This document shows positions 1 to 22,564 of a DNA stretch of 64,000 bases, piece after piece. Source of the DNA: Anseranas semipalmata (lineage: Eukaryota > Chordata > Aves > Anseriformes > Anseranatidae); contig VXAA01006435.1 in the NCBI GenBank assembly GCA_013399115.1, forward strand, positions 302,811 to 366,810. Reading direction: 5' to 3'. The position numbers and the translations under genes are program-made. Positions within the stretch are counted from its first letter, which is position 1. Every line of letters begins with the position of its first letter. A model generated the notes under the pieces. That model saw only the letters and a program-made list of their open reading frames with translations. It did no database searches and was not told the origin of the DNA.

Positions 1-827
1 TTTTTTGCTGTTGACTGAGCTGGAAGCAGACCAAGATCCTGAAACTAGAGCCGAGGTGATGTTCAGATTAAGAGCTTTTCTTATTTACCCAGGAAAATGT
101 TTCTGCTTCAACATGAATTACAAGAGCCTTTACTGAGGGTTGAATGCTGCTCCAAGGGAGGTGCGTTTGTACTGAGTCGATCTGCAGGCACTGATTGTCA
201 CCTGTAAATTACGGCAAGCAAGAGATGTAGCACCACAGTGATGCTTGGTGATCCCAGTCCTGGCTCTGCACCACAGATCACTGGGCTCCAAGCCTTAAAA
301 ATCGTGCCTGACAAAAGCAGAGACAGTGAGGGTGTCAGTTTTATTTTATTTTATTTTGGACCATGAGAGGCTGCCCTTCAAAACATGCCTCTGCGAACAC
401 AGACACTGGCAATTCTTTTGCCAGGAACTGTCTAATCAATCACTTGGTGCTGTTATCTGGGGCTCTGGGGAGGGGGGAAAGGCAATTTCACAAAAGCCTT
501 AAATAAAAATCACAGCGATCGATGAGAGTTACCTCTGCCAGCCAGACCCCGCTATCTCAGTCACTTGCATCCTGGTGTCCGAGCTTGTAGAGTCGTGCAA
601 CAAAACTTCCCCATCCCAGCAGGATGCTCTGAGGTTTGTTTTTTAAAACTTGCAACCCCCCTCAGATCCCATTACACTTCTGCTACAGACAAATGAGAAT
701 TACAAACGCAGTTGCTGTACTCTTCAGCATGAGAACCCCGAAAAAGAAAATTATTTGTCAAAAACAGTTCTTTAACTGAAGTATTTCCAAATTTCAGCTG
801 TCAGCAAACCTCCTGGCTTTCAGGGGG

Positions 828-854
828 AAAAAAAAAAAAAAAAAAAAAATTTTT
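828..854. repeat. Poly(A) run followed by T5
   Basis: Twenty-two consecutive A residues are followed directly by five T. It is a simple homopolymer with no flanking retroposon body that I can recognise. Confidence 0.9.
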
Positions 855-2786
855 CATTTTAAGGGCCAGAGGGAGGTCCAGCTGGCTTGTTGCTGCTGAA
901 GTGGGATGGAGCAGGACTAACAATGTCGGTCATCGTAGCTGAATGTGAGCTGTGAGGATTTGTGTAATAACTCAGGTTTTGCTTTTATCGGGTTGCAACT
1001 TGCTCAAATAGACCAGATGTAATTAAGATCTCACTCCTCACTAAGAAATTAACTGTCTTTAAATCCAGGAATTTGCACAGGTGTAAAAATTTTGCAGGTA
1101 GATTAGAAATGGGGAATCTTGATTTTTAAGAACTGTTCTCAATTCCTTTATTTTGTTCATAAGAAAAACCCTTCAGAAGGCTGTTTTTATGGTGCATGTT
1201 ACTGTCAGACTTTGACGTTTGAATGAGAAAATATGATGTGTTGCAGTACTTGAAATTATTTATATTTCATCCACTACAAAGGAGATGTAGTGAGATTGCC
1301 GAAAGTCTAAGGAAACAATCTCACACGAGGAACAAAACTGATTTATGGCATGCTGGTTATTATCTTACATGATTTTGGACTTTTATATATCTTAAAGATT
1401 TAGGGATATAAGAAAAATAAGACTGAAGAAAACCTCTTGCAAGGATCATTTATTCAGAACCCCCTAGGTATGTAATTCATTTAGTACCAAATACATATAA
1501 AATCTCTGTTTGTGCACAGATGGAGCCTCTTTTCCTAGACTGTCAGATAAGTGGGGACAGAGATTCGTTATTCATCTTGCTGATTTGAAGCATTTCTGAA
1601 TAAGGACTCAAAGCATGAAATCATAAAGCAGAACAGCCCTAGGAGCGGGCGAATGTTTTGTAGTGATTTTGTTTTTGACAAGGTTTATTGCCAGCAGTAA
1701 TAATGGGGACACTGTCAGCACAAAGTGTTTTCTGTTCCTCCCTGTTAATAGTGACCAGATTCCTGTGCTTGGCTCAGAGAAACGCAGCAGTGATTTGCAC
1801 TGACCGAGAAGGCGCTGCACGCGCTTTGCCAGGTTGCACGACTGCAACTTTGCTTTTTATGTAGCGGGGCTGCTCCTATTTTCTGCCACCTGCAGGACCC
1901 CAAATGCCAACAGGAGCAAGGCACAGCTCATGAGTGAACACCAGAGTTTTCTTCCACTTTTTTTTTCCCCTGATGCTTTTCCCATGCCCAAGCTGTGTCT
2001 TGCTTCCAGGTGCAGCCCGATGCGGTGCAGAGCTCTTCCAAACCTCACATCCATCTCTGGCTCATCTCTTTCTTTTTCATCAGAAATGAACTATGGTGTT
2101 GAAATTCACTTCTACCAATGAGTTGTCAAAATCCAGACGTAACCTGTTTACTACAACTTATTTTTTACATAAAGAAGCTCTCAAGCACCCTCCCCTTCTA
2201 ACCCTCCCCAGTTTTCGGAAAGATGTAACGAAATGATAATGTAACACCCCATGAGGCCCATCAGTCAAAAGCAGGCTCTGGCATCCTATTCCTGACACCT
2301 TCAAGAAAAATTTAGTCCTCCTTTTAACTTTGACCTCATAGGTTTTACTGCCCCATTCTTTGTGATGGCATCTGAACATCTCGTATAGGTCAGCGAGTTT
2401 AGGCTCAGTATTTTTGAGTTTGGGATGGTTTGGAATTGGGAGGAGCCAATTGCAGGGAAAAGAGAAAATGGTCCGAAGCCCCTGCAAAGCATCAAATCAT
2501 ACACCCAGCCTCAAATTAATTTCATCCAAAGTCATTTGCTTGAGTATGGCAAGTATCTTGTCCTTGCAATTTTCTACTCTTACCTGGAAAAACTGGCCAG
2601 AATAAACTGTTGAAGAAAATTCCTCAGTTTCGATCAGGGAGGGGAAAGAAGCGGGCATGTGCATTTATTCCAGGATAACGCACTGAAGCAAAAACACTGT
2701 CTTGGTTTAAGATTATCTTCCTCCAGAGCAGCACCTGCAGCAGGAGCTGCTGTGGACGTCCTCACTCAGGACAGCTCACTGTGGGG

Positions 2787-2821
2787 ACGAGCTCTGTGGC
2801 CCTGACACGAGCTCTGTGGCC
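2787..2821. repeat. Short tandem duplication, 20-bp period
   Basis: The 15-mer ACGAGCTCTGTGGCC occurs at 2787-2801 and again at 2807-2821, a local slippage-type duplication with 5 bp between copies. No function is suggested. Confidence 0.85.
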
Positions 2822-3844
2822 AGCCCAAGTGACACCTTGGTTCGCAGGCTGCGGGAATCGATACACTTCTCCCCTAATGAGTTTTGTCAGTTCTGTATTT
2901 TTGTTGAACGCCTTGTGTGCGGCTGGCATGTGAAGCCTGATACTGACTGATGGCATTTGGATGGGGGGGTAAGGGGGTGAAATGAGGAGAGCAGCAAACA
3001 GAAAACATCCCCAGTCTCAGATTCTTGGGCATGGTTAATACAGCTCCAGGTCTTTTTATTTTCTTTCTTTTATTTTTTCCCTGTAGAGGGGAAAATACAA
3101 GGTACTTCACTGAAAACTTAAAAATCATATTTTAAAAATGGTTTATTGTTCTCAGACCTGTTTCAGTTACACGCATACAGAAACACAAGCCACCAGGAAT
3201 AAAAGGTTTCCTTGCACCATCTGGCAAGGAAACGGGTGGCTTTCTCCTCTTCACATCTTGTCTTAGGACAGAATGATGTGCCCAGATACAACATTAATTA
3301 CCGGTTAAATAAGGGAACTTAAAGCCTTTTATACAAGTTGAGAAGCCAAAGCCAGATGACACTATTGGGGCCGATGATGCTAAACTCCAGAGTCAAATTT
3401 CCCCTCTATGCTACATTAAGTGTTGTGCAAAAATTGCACCCCTCTTGTGCTCTGACTTTATGGGAACCTGAGGTTTTTGGGTCTGCTATTGGGACGGGAC
3501 GGGTGGGAGCCGTGCTGCAGCTGGAGCAACGCAGCTCTGCTCCGGGATAACGGAGTTCCCATCCCTGGCTGCTGAATGTGCACGTTGTTTTGCATCAAAT
3601 TGAGCAGCAGAAGCTGAATAAAGAGGGGTCAGTGGGGAGGTAGAAGCTATAGGTGAGTTTTGGGGACCGGGGTGGTAATGTTGGGCTTGAAAAGGCGAGG
3701 AGCAGGGAGCTCGCAGCCTGGCGCTGCTGCACGCAGGTGGCTGCGCTCATCCTCCTCCCGGCCGCGGCTGCTCCGAGGCCCTCCAGCCACCCAGAGACAT
3801 AAAAGATGCATTTGCAGATTTTGAAAATTAAAACCATCCATACA

Positions 3845-4140
3845 GCCAGTGGGGAGGGATCAGCTTATTTGGTTGCTTAATGAAATATAAAGATTATTTT
3901 AACCAGTGTAAGCACTATTCGACAGCTTGTGAAACACAGCGGTGGCTTGATGAATGGCTTTCTCCATTAAAAAAAATTGCTGCATGATGTCTTTTAAATA
4001 TTTAATTTATTGGGGTTGGAGTGTGCTCAGAGCTGACAGTTAAACAGGAGCTGTTTGCTGTCTCAGTTAACTTTGCCTATTAGGTTGAATGGTCTCGCTC
4101 AGTAAATTCAAGATATCTCCTTTTCCCGTTTTTATATGAA
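3845..4140. promoter_or_regulatory. Candidate enhancer-like block 5' of DMBX1
   Basis: This is an AT-rich, non-repetitive stretch with several homeodomain-type cores (TTAATG, TTTAATTTATT), short palindromic AT motifs and no ORF. It lies about 3 kb upstream of the first coding exon of DMBX1. The call rests only on sequence texture and position; no alignment was available. Confidence 0.25.
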
Positions 4141-7100
4141 ACCTGGGATGATATTTGCGTTGCACAAGTGACTGGAAAGTTCTGCCCACCGTCTGCACTG
4201 CAGCATGCCAGGCAGTTAGCATTAGCACTGTGATGCATGTTGACTCTGCTCATGAGCACATCATTATTAAGTCCTCTGCTTTTTATTTTTATTTCTTTTT
4301 AATTGATGCACTTTCTTCTAGGCCACTCGGAAGAGTTTGTTCAAGCACATATGCACACACAGAAGTGTCTTTTAACAATCAAATAACCTGAAATCTCCCT
4401 GGAACAAGTGTTTCAGTGGAAGCACTGGGCTCCAGGCACATCACTGCAGTGCCCTGCAGGTCTGGGTGTTATGGGAAAATTCCCCTCCTCTCCCTGTTCG
4501 TTCTTACCTGAACATGCTAGGTTGGTGCAAAACAACGGCGTGCAAGGGGATTAGGAAATAAACAGACATTTCTGTGAGCCACGTATCTCCTGGCCAGGCT
4601 GAGCCCCAATGTGGATTCTCCAGTGTCTGTTAAGGGCTGAGGTCTGGCAGCAGCGCGGGGCACTTAACAGGCTGTGTGTCCTCACATGGTTTTCACAAAA
4701 CATGCAGGAACTCCTTCACCTTGCCGGCCAAAGCTGGTGAACTGGCCTCAGGCACCACTAGAAATATCCATGCTGGGGATCTGCAGCGAGCTCCAGCCTG
4801 ACCTTCCTCCTGCCAGGTGACGGGACATGTCTTCTGGTGGCCACACTGACAGCACGTGTCACTGGGACACGCTTCTGACCCTTAGCATGTGCCACAAGTG
4901 GCAAAAAAGCCGAGCTATGGCCGGGCTGGCAGAGCTGCATGCTCCAGCAGAGCAACAGCCCCACTACTTCGCTGCACACCCATAGTGGGGACAACACAAA
5001 TGCCAACAATCTGCTGGCGCATGAAGGCCCTCACCTCGATCAGAGAACCAGCAAAAACTTCTGGTGTTGCTTAAGCCTTCCTTGAGCTTGGTTAGAGCAG
5101 AGCTGTGGCATCCTTGTGGGTGGTCAGCATCTGAAACAAAAATACCCGTTGTCACAGTGACTCGGCTCAGATCAGCTTTGGCTTTCTCTTCCACTGGAAT
5201 GAATAAAACCTCAATAAGGTGTAGATGAAAGTTGAACCAATTAGTAGAGTTTGGGGATGTTTTTGCTTTTCTTAAAAATAAGCTTGGGTGAATTTTGAAA
5301 TGAAATATTTTGAAAATTAATTCAAAACTAATGGCCAGGATATGCTAAAGCACATCTGATTTTTCTCCCATTTTTCACAAGTAGCTACAAAATATGTATC
5401 AGGCCCCCTTAGATGCATTTTTCAATAAATCAGCTATTGATATTAAAGTGTCTTTCTGTACTTTTAAGTAGGAGGTAGTTTTTTTGCTTATACTCTTATA
5501 TTGGATATTGTAGGAAAGGATGTGACTGGTAACATTCTTCATGGGCCGTAGGGATGTGTCTGGCATCACGCAGGGTGAAGTGGGATGTAGGTGCCAGTTA
5601 AGTTACCAGTTTTTAATTACTGCAGCTTCTTTAAGACAATCCCAAAAGCAATGCTCGTGCTCAGGACACATCATCACCCAGTCAAAAGAAAACATCCCAG
5701 AGGAACAAGAACCGCTCTTGAGCTTGCAGGACTTTAGACCAAACCCCATCCCCATGACTTCCCGCCTCCGCTTCTGGGCACCACAACTGAGAGGTGCTTG
5801 GAAGGGCAAAGCCAGAAGATGCCTGAGGTCATTGCTAGACCCTACAGCACAGAATTCAGCTGTTTTTCCCAGGAGCTACAGCTTGGTCTCTGCATGTTAA
5901 ACACGATCACTCCATGTTCATATGTCCTACGTCAAGGTTTTTGGGGAGAGAATGGGAAATCAGAGCAATGGGAGTAGTGGGACCAGCAACAGTCCAGTCC
6001 CAGAGGACTGGTCCAGCCCCATCACTCATGTCCATTCCTCCCTCTTCACTGAGAGTTGGTTCTTCATGGTATAAATCTTCTACATGCAAAAATGAAGGTC
6101 TTTAGGCATGAGTATGAGATTAAGGCGTCCTCAGGACTGAAAAAACACAACACAAAATTTTTCATCCTAACTAGACACAATTTTGCTGTTTAATGCATCA
6201 GGTTCCTCCTAAAATCATGGGAGTTGAGCCACCTCCCTCCAATGATCAAATGATCAATGTTCAAAACTGTTTTCTAAGAGGTTGCATAGATATCCTGTCT
6301 GCTTTTCTTAAGCTAGGGCAGCTGGACATCTTTCTCTGAATGGTCATTCATTGTGCTGACTTTCCAGACAATGACTTGCTGGTGTAAATGAAGTTTTTGA
6401 AAATATTTTTTGTGGCAAATATTTCACAATGTCCTTTCTGATGTCTTATGAACTACAGAAACGGCATCCTGGAGGCCCTTAGTCATTTATAACATGGATG
6501 AATGAAGCATCACTCAGCTTTTGGGATCAATATTAGCTCAGTTTTACAGACGGTCTGTAAGGAAAAACAGCTTGAAGTTTCATGTGGAGCTCACTGTAGG
6601 AAAAAAAAAAAAACACCATTTTTTTTCCAAATAATTTCTTTGCTATTGAGTTATGAGAGTTCAGTATTTATTGCAAACCTTAATTCCATCTTTAGCCATA
6701 ACATTTTTGACCCTATTAAGCTACAGATTTATTTTCCTATATGCCATTTTTTCCCCCTATCATTTGGCCTTTGTTAAGAAGAACCTTAAGAAGAATAGAT
6801 GGAAATAAATTACATGAGTGAGTCCAGATAAAAAAAAAGTAGTTTGACATTAGAGCAATGGCAGTGTGGAACAGCTCACTGTAGGCAATGATAGGAACAA
6901 AATCCAGCTAGTTCTGGGATGGAGCTAAGTCAGTTCATTAAAAGTAACGATAACATGATATATTTTATTATGGTCTGTACATAACAACCCTGAAAAATCC
7001 CTTCCCATCTTTTGTGCAGCATGTCATGTATAACATACAGTCAGATGCCAGTCTCTAAGCTTGGAAGCCAGACTGCTGTCATTGGTGCTTTAGGTCACAG

Positions 7101-7228
7101 GAACTATTTTGATTCCTGTCCCAGAACATGTGGGAGCTGCAAGGTTGGAAACAAGCCTTGCATGCAGCAGTTGAAGTTTCAGGTCTGCATTTCCAAAGCT
7201 CTGCTGGGACACCAGGACCTTGGAATAG

Positions 7229-15480
<8,252 letters not shown>

Positions 15481-15890
15481 AGTGTGTTCATACACCATGA
15501 ATTATATGGTTCTTTGACAAAACCATGATTAATGCAAGATGTGCCTAGAAAAAAGCTCCGATCACCAAATTCTACGCTCAAGCCCTGCAGCTTCAGAACC
15601 TGGTTAGCAAGTGAAAGTGTAACAAGTGAAAAATGCTGAAATGCTGGAGGAAAAGTAGGTGATAAGCAGGGGCTTTATATTCTCTGGAGCTGAGGAGGAA
15701 CAGATAAACTTGCCAGAAGTACAAGGTTTGCAAGTAACCAAAATTCACCAACTGCAAAGTGATTTCAATCAACAGTTTGGGCCTTGTTTTACTGGAAAGA
15801 CCCTTCACTTCAGTAATCAACACCGGGTGTTTTTCCTTGTTGAGAAGCAATGTTTCTGCCAATCCAAACGACATTTTTTTTGCCAAACCA

Positions 15891-15896
15891 AATAAA
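15891..15896 (+). terminator. DMBX1: Poly(A) signal AATAAA (alternative, distal)
   Basis: A second consensus hexamer 430 nt further downstream, in an A/T-rich context. It could define a longer DMBX1 3' UTR; the downstream GT-rich element is weaker. Confidence 0.3.
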
Positions 15897-17568
15897 TCAT
15901 TTGAACCCACTGCACTGAGCACTAGGGAGGGATGAAGTCCAGATCTAATCTAATATTGCCTAGGACCAACAATCCAGACTGGCTCTGTGGCAGGTGCTAG
16001 GTTTGAATGCAAGGGGTGTCAGCCTGATCTGCCACTAATGAACAGCAGGGCTGGGCTAATTTGCTGCAGACGATCATCTGGTCCATACTTGATTTAAAGA
16101 AGTAAAAGAAGTATAGATGCAGCATGTGCATAGCCTACAGCCCCTCTTGCTCCTGCCGTGTTCCATACCAATGCAGAAGCCATGGGTCATATTACCTCTT
16201 TAAACATAGGGGGGGGGGAAGAGTGTTTCTCAACTCCACTAATGCCTTTTGAAAAAGCAGCTAAATCCTGTAAATTGAGACATAAGAATAGCCAAATTTG
16301 GTGGGAAATGATGTTTTATCCCTCATAAAGCTATAGCAAGAGCAGATCTCTGGAGGGGCAGTCCTTTGACTGCACCAGCTTCCAAAGAAAATGGAACATC
16401 TTCCTTAAATAGTTCTGTTCTGCCAAGCACTTCAGTTTTGGGGTTTTCTCTCCTGCTTTAGTTTTCCTTACTTTGTCAGATAAGGTCCCATGACCGGCAG
16501 AATTCTACACTTTGCCAAAACCAAATGTATTTGTAGGAAGTAGATTTTTGGCTGCCACTTTCAAAGGACTCTGACTAAATTAAAACCACCAAAGCACATT
16601 TACTGTCTCCAAAAAGATCCTTTGAAAGTCCCAGCTTTCACTTTTGTAGCAGTGGGTGCCTGTCACCCAAACCAGGGACACCAGAATAAAGCTTTCATTT
16701 TTGTCCCTCCCCTGCTCCAAAAAGCTATATTCACCTTTTTTTTTTTCATCAGGGCAGATGCAGCCTTACCATAGGTCACAATGGATACTACAGCATCCCC
16801 CACAGGAAGGTCAGGGCAAGTGGGGCTATGTTGTGCAAGGCAGGGCCATGGAACATGGGAGACAAGCTCGCTTGATCCAGCACTAGATTTACTGTGATCC
16901 TCCATGGGGAGGCAAGACCTCCCCACTGAGCCATGGAGGGAGACTCTTCCCTGCGCCTCGGTGCAAAAATTCATTTTAATATTCATCACCTTCACACATC
17001 TCAAACAGTTCTGGTGCTTGACCCCCTTCGTCCCCTGTGACACCAATGACATCGCTGCAGCGGACTTGGAGCAGACACCAGGAAATTCCTAGATGGAGCC
17101 TCCGGACAATGCCAGCGCAGCCCAGAAAGCAAATGTGGAGAGGGGACATCCGAATCTCCATCACTTCCTGGGACCTCAGTGCAGTGTGCTGCTCATCTGC
17201 CTCTGTCTGCTGCAGCCGTGTCAGAATATTTCTTACGTTGAGATTATTTTTCCTATTCTGAATTAGGATGAAATTATCTATTATTTAAAAATAAACAAGA
17301 GAAAAAACTCCACACCACTGCCTTAAATCTATACAAGCCCACTGAAGTATTTTACGCCAAGTTTGATGTTTTTCTTCTTATGGTCAAAATTAACAAAAAC
17401 TTCCACAAAGAGAATAAGCTTACAGGTAATGAGAAAATTGATTTGGAAATGCCAAAACTAAGAATTCAGGCTCCCATCTTGTAAAAGTTCCATAAAGAAT
17501 TATCTGTCAAAACAGACTCTCTCCTGCAAATTGTTTTAATACCTCTAGGCTTTTGGACTTTATTTGAT

Positions 17569-17671
<103 letters not shown>

Positions 17672-18093
17672 CAGACTCAGAAAAACATAGGGAGAAACTC
17701 ACCAGTCAATTCAAGCCTGTGTATGTAGTGGGAAGACCAAAGGGAGTGATACTGTGCCATTCCTCTTGGAATTTTAAAAACATGAAAACTTTATCAGTGG
17801 GAAAGACCCATGCAAATCTCCCCTGATTTGTGCTGGAGAAGGTGAGGTCTGCTTGTTCCCTGTCCTTCCACCAACCCAAGCTACTTAGGAAAGTGAAGCT
17901 GTTGATGGAGTCTCAGAAACAAAGCAGAAAGAGGATCCCCTCCCCTCACTGTCCCGGCAGTGATCTGATCCATTTTAACAAACACTGCAGCTGGATGTAA
18001 CAGCTACTTTCATCACAGGTACGAAATGCCTGGAGTGTAACCCCTAGGTCTTACCCCTAGATCCTACCCCATCAGATAGAAAAACTATTATGC

Positions 18094-18146
18094 AAAACAA
18101 AAACAAAAACAAAAACAAAAACAAACAAACAGACAAAAAAAAAAAA
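18094..18146. repeat. (AAAAC)n simple repeat with A-rich tail
   Basis: Five to six AAAAC units pass into AAAC units and a 12-nt A run. No retroposon body is recognisable beside it. Confidence 0.9.
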
Positions 18147-21100
18147 CAAGTATGTATCTCCTTTGGATGCTGCACCAGCCCAACGCTGGGGCATGGTATC
18201 ACTGGTATGGTTTCAGCTGCAGGGAGATGAATGCAAAAAAAGAAGCAACATTTTGTGTTTTGTAACACAGACGTTCAAGCTGATTTTTTGTGCATGAAAG
18301 GAACACTCCCCAAATAAATGCACAACATGGCATGGAGGCTGGGGGAGGATACGCCTGGTCCTTTAAAAACACTGATGGAGAGACTGAAAAAAATCTCCCT
18401 AGTTCCTATTTTGAGACAGGTTATGCATCTGGGAGATTTCCTCTGCCAGCCTGTTCCCCTCCCTGTGGCTTTGCTGACATGCCCTCACCTTGGTGAACTA
18501 GCTGTGGCTCCAGCCCCTGCTTACCAAATTTTTGAAGGTTTTAGCTACAATCCTTGCAGTATCCCACCAAAAATCGTCACTTACTGTGTAGGTAATACAA
18601 AAAATGCTCCCAAACATTAAAATAACCGTCAACAAACGGACCCTTCCCTGCATCCCATTTCTCATTTAGGTATTTCATAATGTGAAGAATTACACCAGCT
18701 CTAGGTTTCTGTTGCCACTGCAGCCAGCCAAAGGGAGATGCTCAGCTTTGCTGAGGAAACGCCAACAAACGGGCACAGGCGGGAGCTGGAGCTCTTTCTG
18801 TCCTGTGTACCGTGTGCGGTACTTCCATTGGCATGACAATTTAGAGCAACTTCAGGACACTTCTGAAGAGTTCATATGCAAAGGATTAAACAAACCTCTG
18901 TAGAAAGGAAATGTAAATTCAAATCTACCATATTCTATTAGTTTAATTACAGTAGCTATGAAACATAACTCAATTAGGCTTAAAAAAATTCAATTACAGA
19001 AATTTCCTGCTGTTTTTTACAAGCTGTGTTGATTTTTCTATTTCTCCTTCCTTACCCCTCCATGTGCCCCTTGCTGATTTTTTTATGATCTGTCCTAGAG
19101 CAACACAGTACACCTCCTGTGTTTACTATTGAGTTAAAAAAGCTATTTCTCCTAGTAGATCTGCTCTCAATCCAAACCCATCGCAGAGGGATACAAAAAG
19201 GTCGGTGCAATAAGCAAACAAACAAAAAATTTTCCAGCAAAGCAAGATCAAACAACCAAGAAATCCCCCGCGCCGATGTGTGTGTGCAGATTTCCCACTG
19301 TGTCCCAAATCAGCCTGGTGATGATGGAACACCCTCTGCTTTCCAGCCCCTGCAGACGCTCTCTTTCATTCCCAGCCACATGCACGGCAGCGGCTGCGTT
19401 GTCCCCTGCTTCCTTGAGCAGCTTGAGGAAGAGATGCACAAGCCAAGATGCCAATGTCACCTCTTCTGTAAATGGGCGCCTCTCATTGATGAGGGCTCTA
19501 ATCAGCACCAACACTGAGCATGGCCTCCAGACCCTGTAAGTTCGAGATATGCCCCAGGTCATGAAATCTTTCTGGTTTCAAAAGAACCTAGCAGGACTTG
19601 TAAAGTAAGAACCAGCCACTGCTCTGCACTGTTCTGATGCCACAGGGGAGTAATTGCACCGATTTCAGTGGCGCAACGCCAGATTCACATTGCCATAGGA
19701 CAAAGCTTAGCCCCAAAATTCATTTGTAAGGAATATAAGATTTGTCATGTATTAACAAAAATATACAATTTTTTGGAACAGTCTGGGCGCCAAGCTAAAA
19801 GCCTCCGCAAAAGCTGAGAAATACACAAATGAAACCCACAGGAAGTTGAACAGCAAATCTGGTGCCCTACAAATGGCCAAAACCTTTTTTAACCACTCTA
19901 GCTATCAAGCAGAGCCATCTCATGCTGGAGAAATTTAGGTATGTCCGTGCAATGGAAAATGACTTTCTGGTTTATTTTCTTATGCCTGGAGGCAATGAAT
20001 TTTTTTTTTTCCCAGCTTCTGACCCAAGGTGTCCAGTTAGCTCCAATGTGTAACCGTGTTTGTGTGTCAAACATATATTGCAAAGGAACAAAGGCTTCTA
20101 AAGGAGAACAAAAGGAAATCAAAGTAATATACTGTACAGATCGCTGTAAAATTGAGCTGTAGTGTAAGAACTTGTGCTTTAGAATTCACTATCAAGGAAC
20201 TCAAATGTGTATCATATTTATTTATTCTGGTAGGTAAAAGAAGAAATAAAAAAGAGTTTATATTCATTTCCAAAAAGCTGCAGCATGATGCTATGTACCA
20301 ATTGTGCCAGTCCTGCTTTCTGTAAAATTATTGCCTGTTTTCATACTCCACTAATAAAAAAGGGGAAAAAAATCAAGGAAAATTTATTTTGCACATCCTT
20401 CATTAACAACTACCCGAGCAGAATGGCAGGGGTGCAGCTGCAAGCAGGCTGACCTGTTTTGCACACAAGTGGTGTCACAGGTGGGCCGTGAGGGGTTTTC
20501 TAGCCCAGAAAACCTGGGCATGGAGAGAGGGCCAGGCACCCATGCCCACCTCGAGACCCATGCTCCCCTGCCGCACGCCTGGGACCGCACCAAAATGCCA
20601 TCTTCATGGGGATGGAGGAATCAACTTCTTGTGGTTGGGGCCACTGCCTCCAGCTGAGGTGGCAATGAAAAGCCCCCTTTGGCTGAAGGACACTGAAACA
20701 TTTGCTACAGCACCTTGTGCAGGGCAAGCACAGGGGTCTGCTCTCTGCTCATCTTCCAGCACAAGCCAGGAGACAAAGTCATGCCTGATGGGGCAACGGT
20801 GGGAGAGACCTGACCTTAAAGCTTGGCTTTAAAGACAGCAGTGCAGGATAAATCTGACCATTCTCAAATGATTGGGACTCTCTGGAAATCTGGGGGATTT
20901 TCTATTCTTTTGAGGGAAGACCAGTCCCCTTTTCTAGGTCAAGCAAGCCAGGGTGGGCTGTCCTTGAAAAGATGGCAGAGAAGTTTTCACAAAACTCATT
21001 CCTCTATAGCGCTGCTCCCTTGGGGTTCATTTGAACATCACGTGGATGGTGAAGCTTCTGTTTGAGCAAGAAGTTGGTGGTGGTGTCAGGGGCTTTCCAT

Positions 21101-22564
21101 CTTGGCTACAGGCCTAATTTGATGCCTGATGAAGCTGATGGGGAAAAAAATGTTCTTCTGAAATTATTAAGATTTTCCTGAAGTGATCTGTTAATAAAGC
21201 TCTTGAAAAAGAATCAAATTACTCAATTTCAGAATGTCTTCCCCACAAAGTTGGCCAATATGACTTCCTAGATTCTTTCCCAACTGTAGAAATATTGTAG
21301 AGGAAAAAATGTAGTAGGGAAAAAGTAATTGGGAAAGAAAAGCAAGTGCATTTGTAACAATGATTAATAACTTTTCTGACATTCTCAGGAAAAGTGATTT
21401 TCTCTTAGACCAGGAAGAAAACCAGAAACAGTGGGAATATGGACGTAGTCTGGGAAACCCCCTGCCTGCAATATTTTTAGTTCTAATTTCTTTGACCCAT
21501 TTCTATCAATGCCTTCAAGGACCATTTGATCACATGCACCCGATACGTCAGTCATTCCCGATTCTCTTAGACTGCAACTATTGCTATTTGTTTCCACAAC
21601 AAGGGGATAGGCCACATAAAGTCTTATTAATCACTAGGTTTCCTTTTTCAGTGCAGTTACAGGTTTGCTTTGAATATTAAAAACCCTGTGGCAAAGAGAA
21701 TCTGTGAGCTTCAAGGCTGCTGAATATTTCACTCACTACCTACAGGCACCCAGCAAGGCTGAAACACTGACGTCCATGGGACACAGCCAGCATCCCTGTG
21801 TAATGTCAAGGGGAGTTGGAAACAAGCACCGAGACATGGGTTGAAACTCAGGATGTGTGCAAAAATTACTGTGAGGCTTCCATGGAAGTAGGAGCAGATC
21901 TGCTGTGAGCTGGAGACCGAAGCTCGGGGGGGTCCCAGTTGCACTCCCACTGATGCAGCCCGGGGAGGCAGCACACATCGCGCTGTGTAAAGCATGCCCA
22001 CCGCTGGGATGTGCGGGGGAGCCAACCTCTGCTCTGTCATTAGACTGTGTTTTTGGAGAAATGGTCCATTCCTGCCTCTACCACTAGGGCAATGAATGGA
22101 TGAGCTGTGCTCAAGTCCTCTCCCATAGCGACATGCAATTAAGAATAAGACTTGATTTTGCCTACGGCACAAGATCAACAAGGTAAAACCAGCCACCCGC
22201 TAGAACTGGAAACCAAACTTCCAGGAAGTTCAAGGTGATATTTCGGCCTTAAAAGCCATGTCCTGAAGTTTGTTCCAGAAAAATACAATGTGAGGGGAAA
22301 AATAAGATTTGAAAGAGCTCCAGAGCTCAGTATTAACTGCACATGTGGCATTTTGATCCATTTCCATAAAGCATAACATAATATTTGCTAAAGAAGGAGG
22401 AGGAGGAAGGGGAAAAAAAGACCACAGTTAATATTCTCCTTTGGATCCCCCATTTGCTGATTACTCTGCAAGCTGTGTAATTGGGTGTCTCTGGCAATAT
22501 GATGAAATGTGCCACAAACATCAAAAAACGGTGCTGTATTAAATCTGCTTTTCATAATCTCTTC

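Noticed and set aside
21729..22196. 155-codon minus-strand frame
   Set aside because: No recognisable domain; a second overlapping frame is also open.
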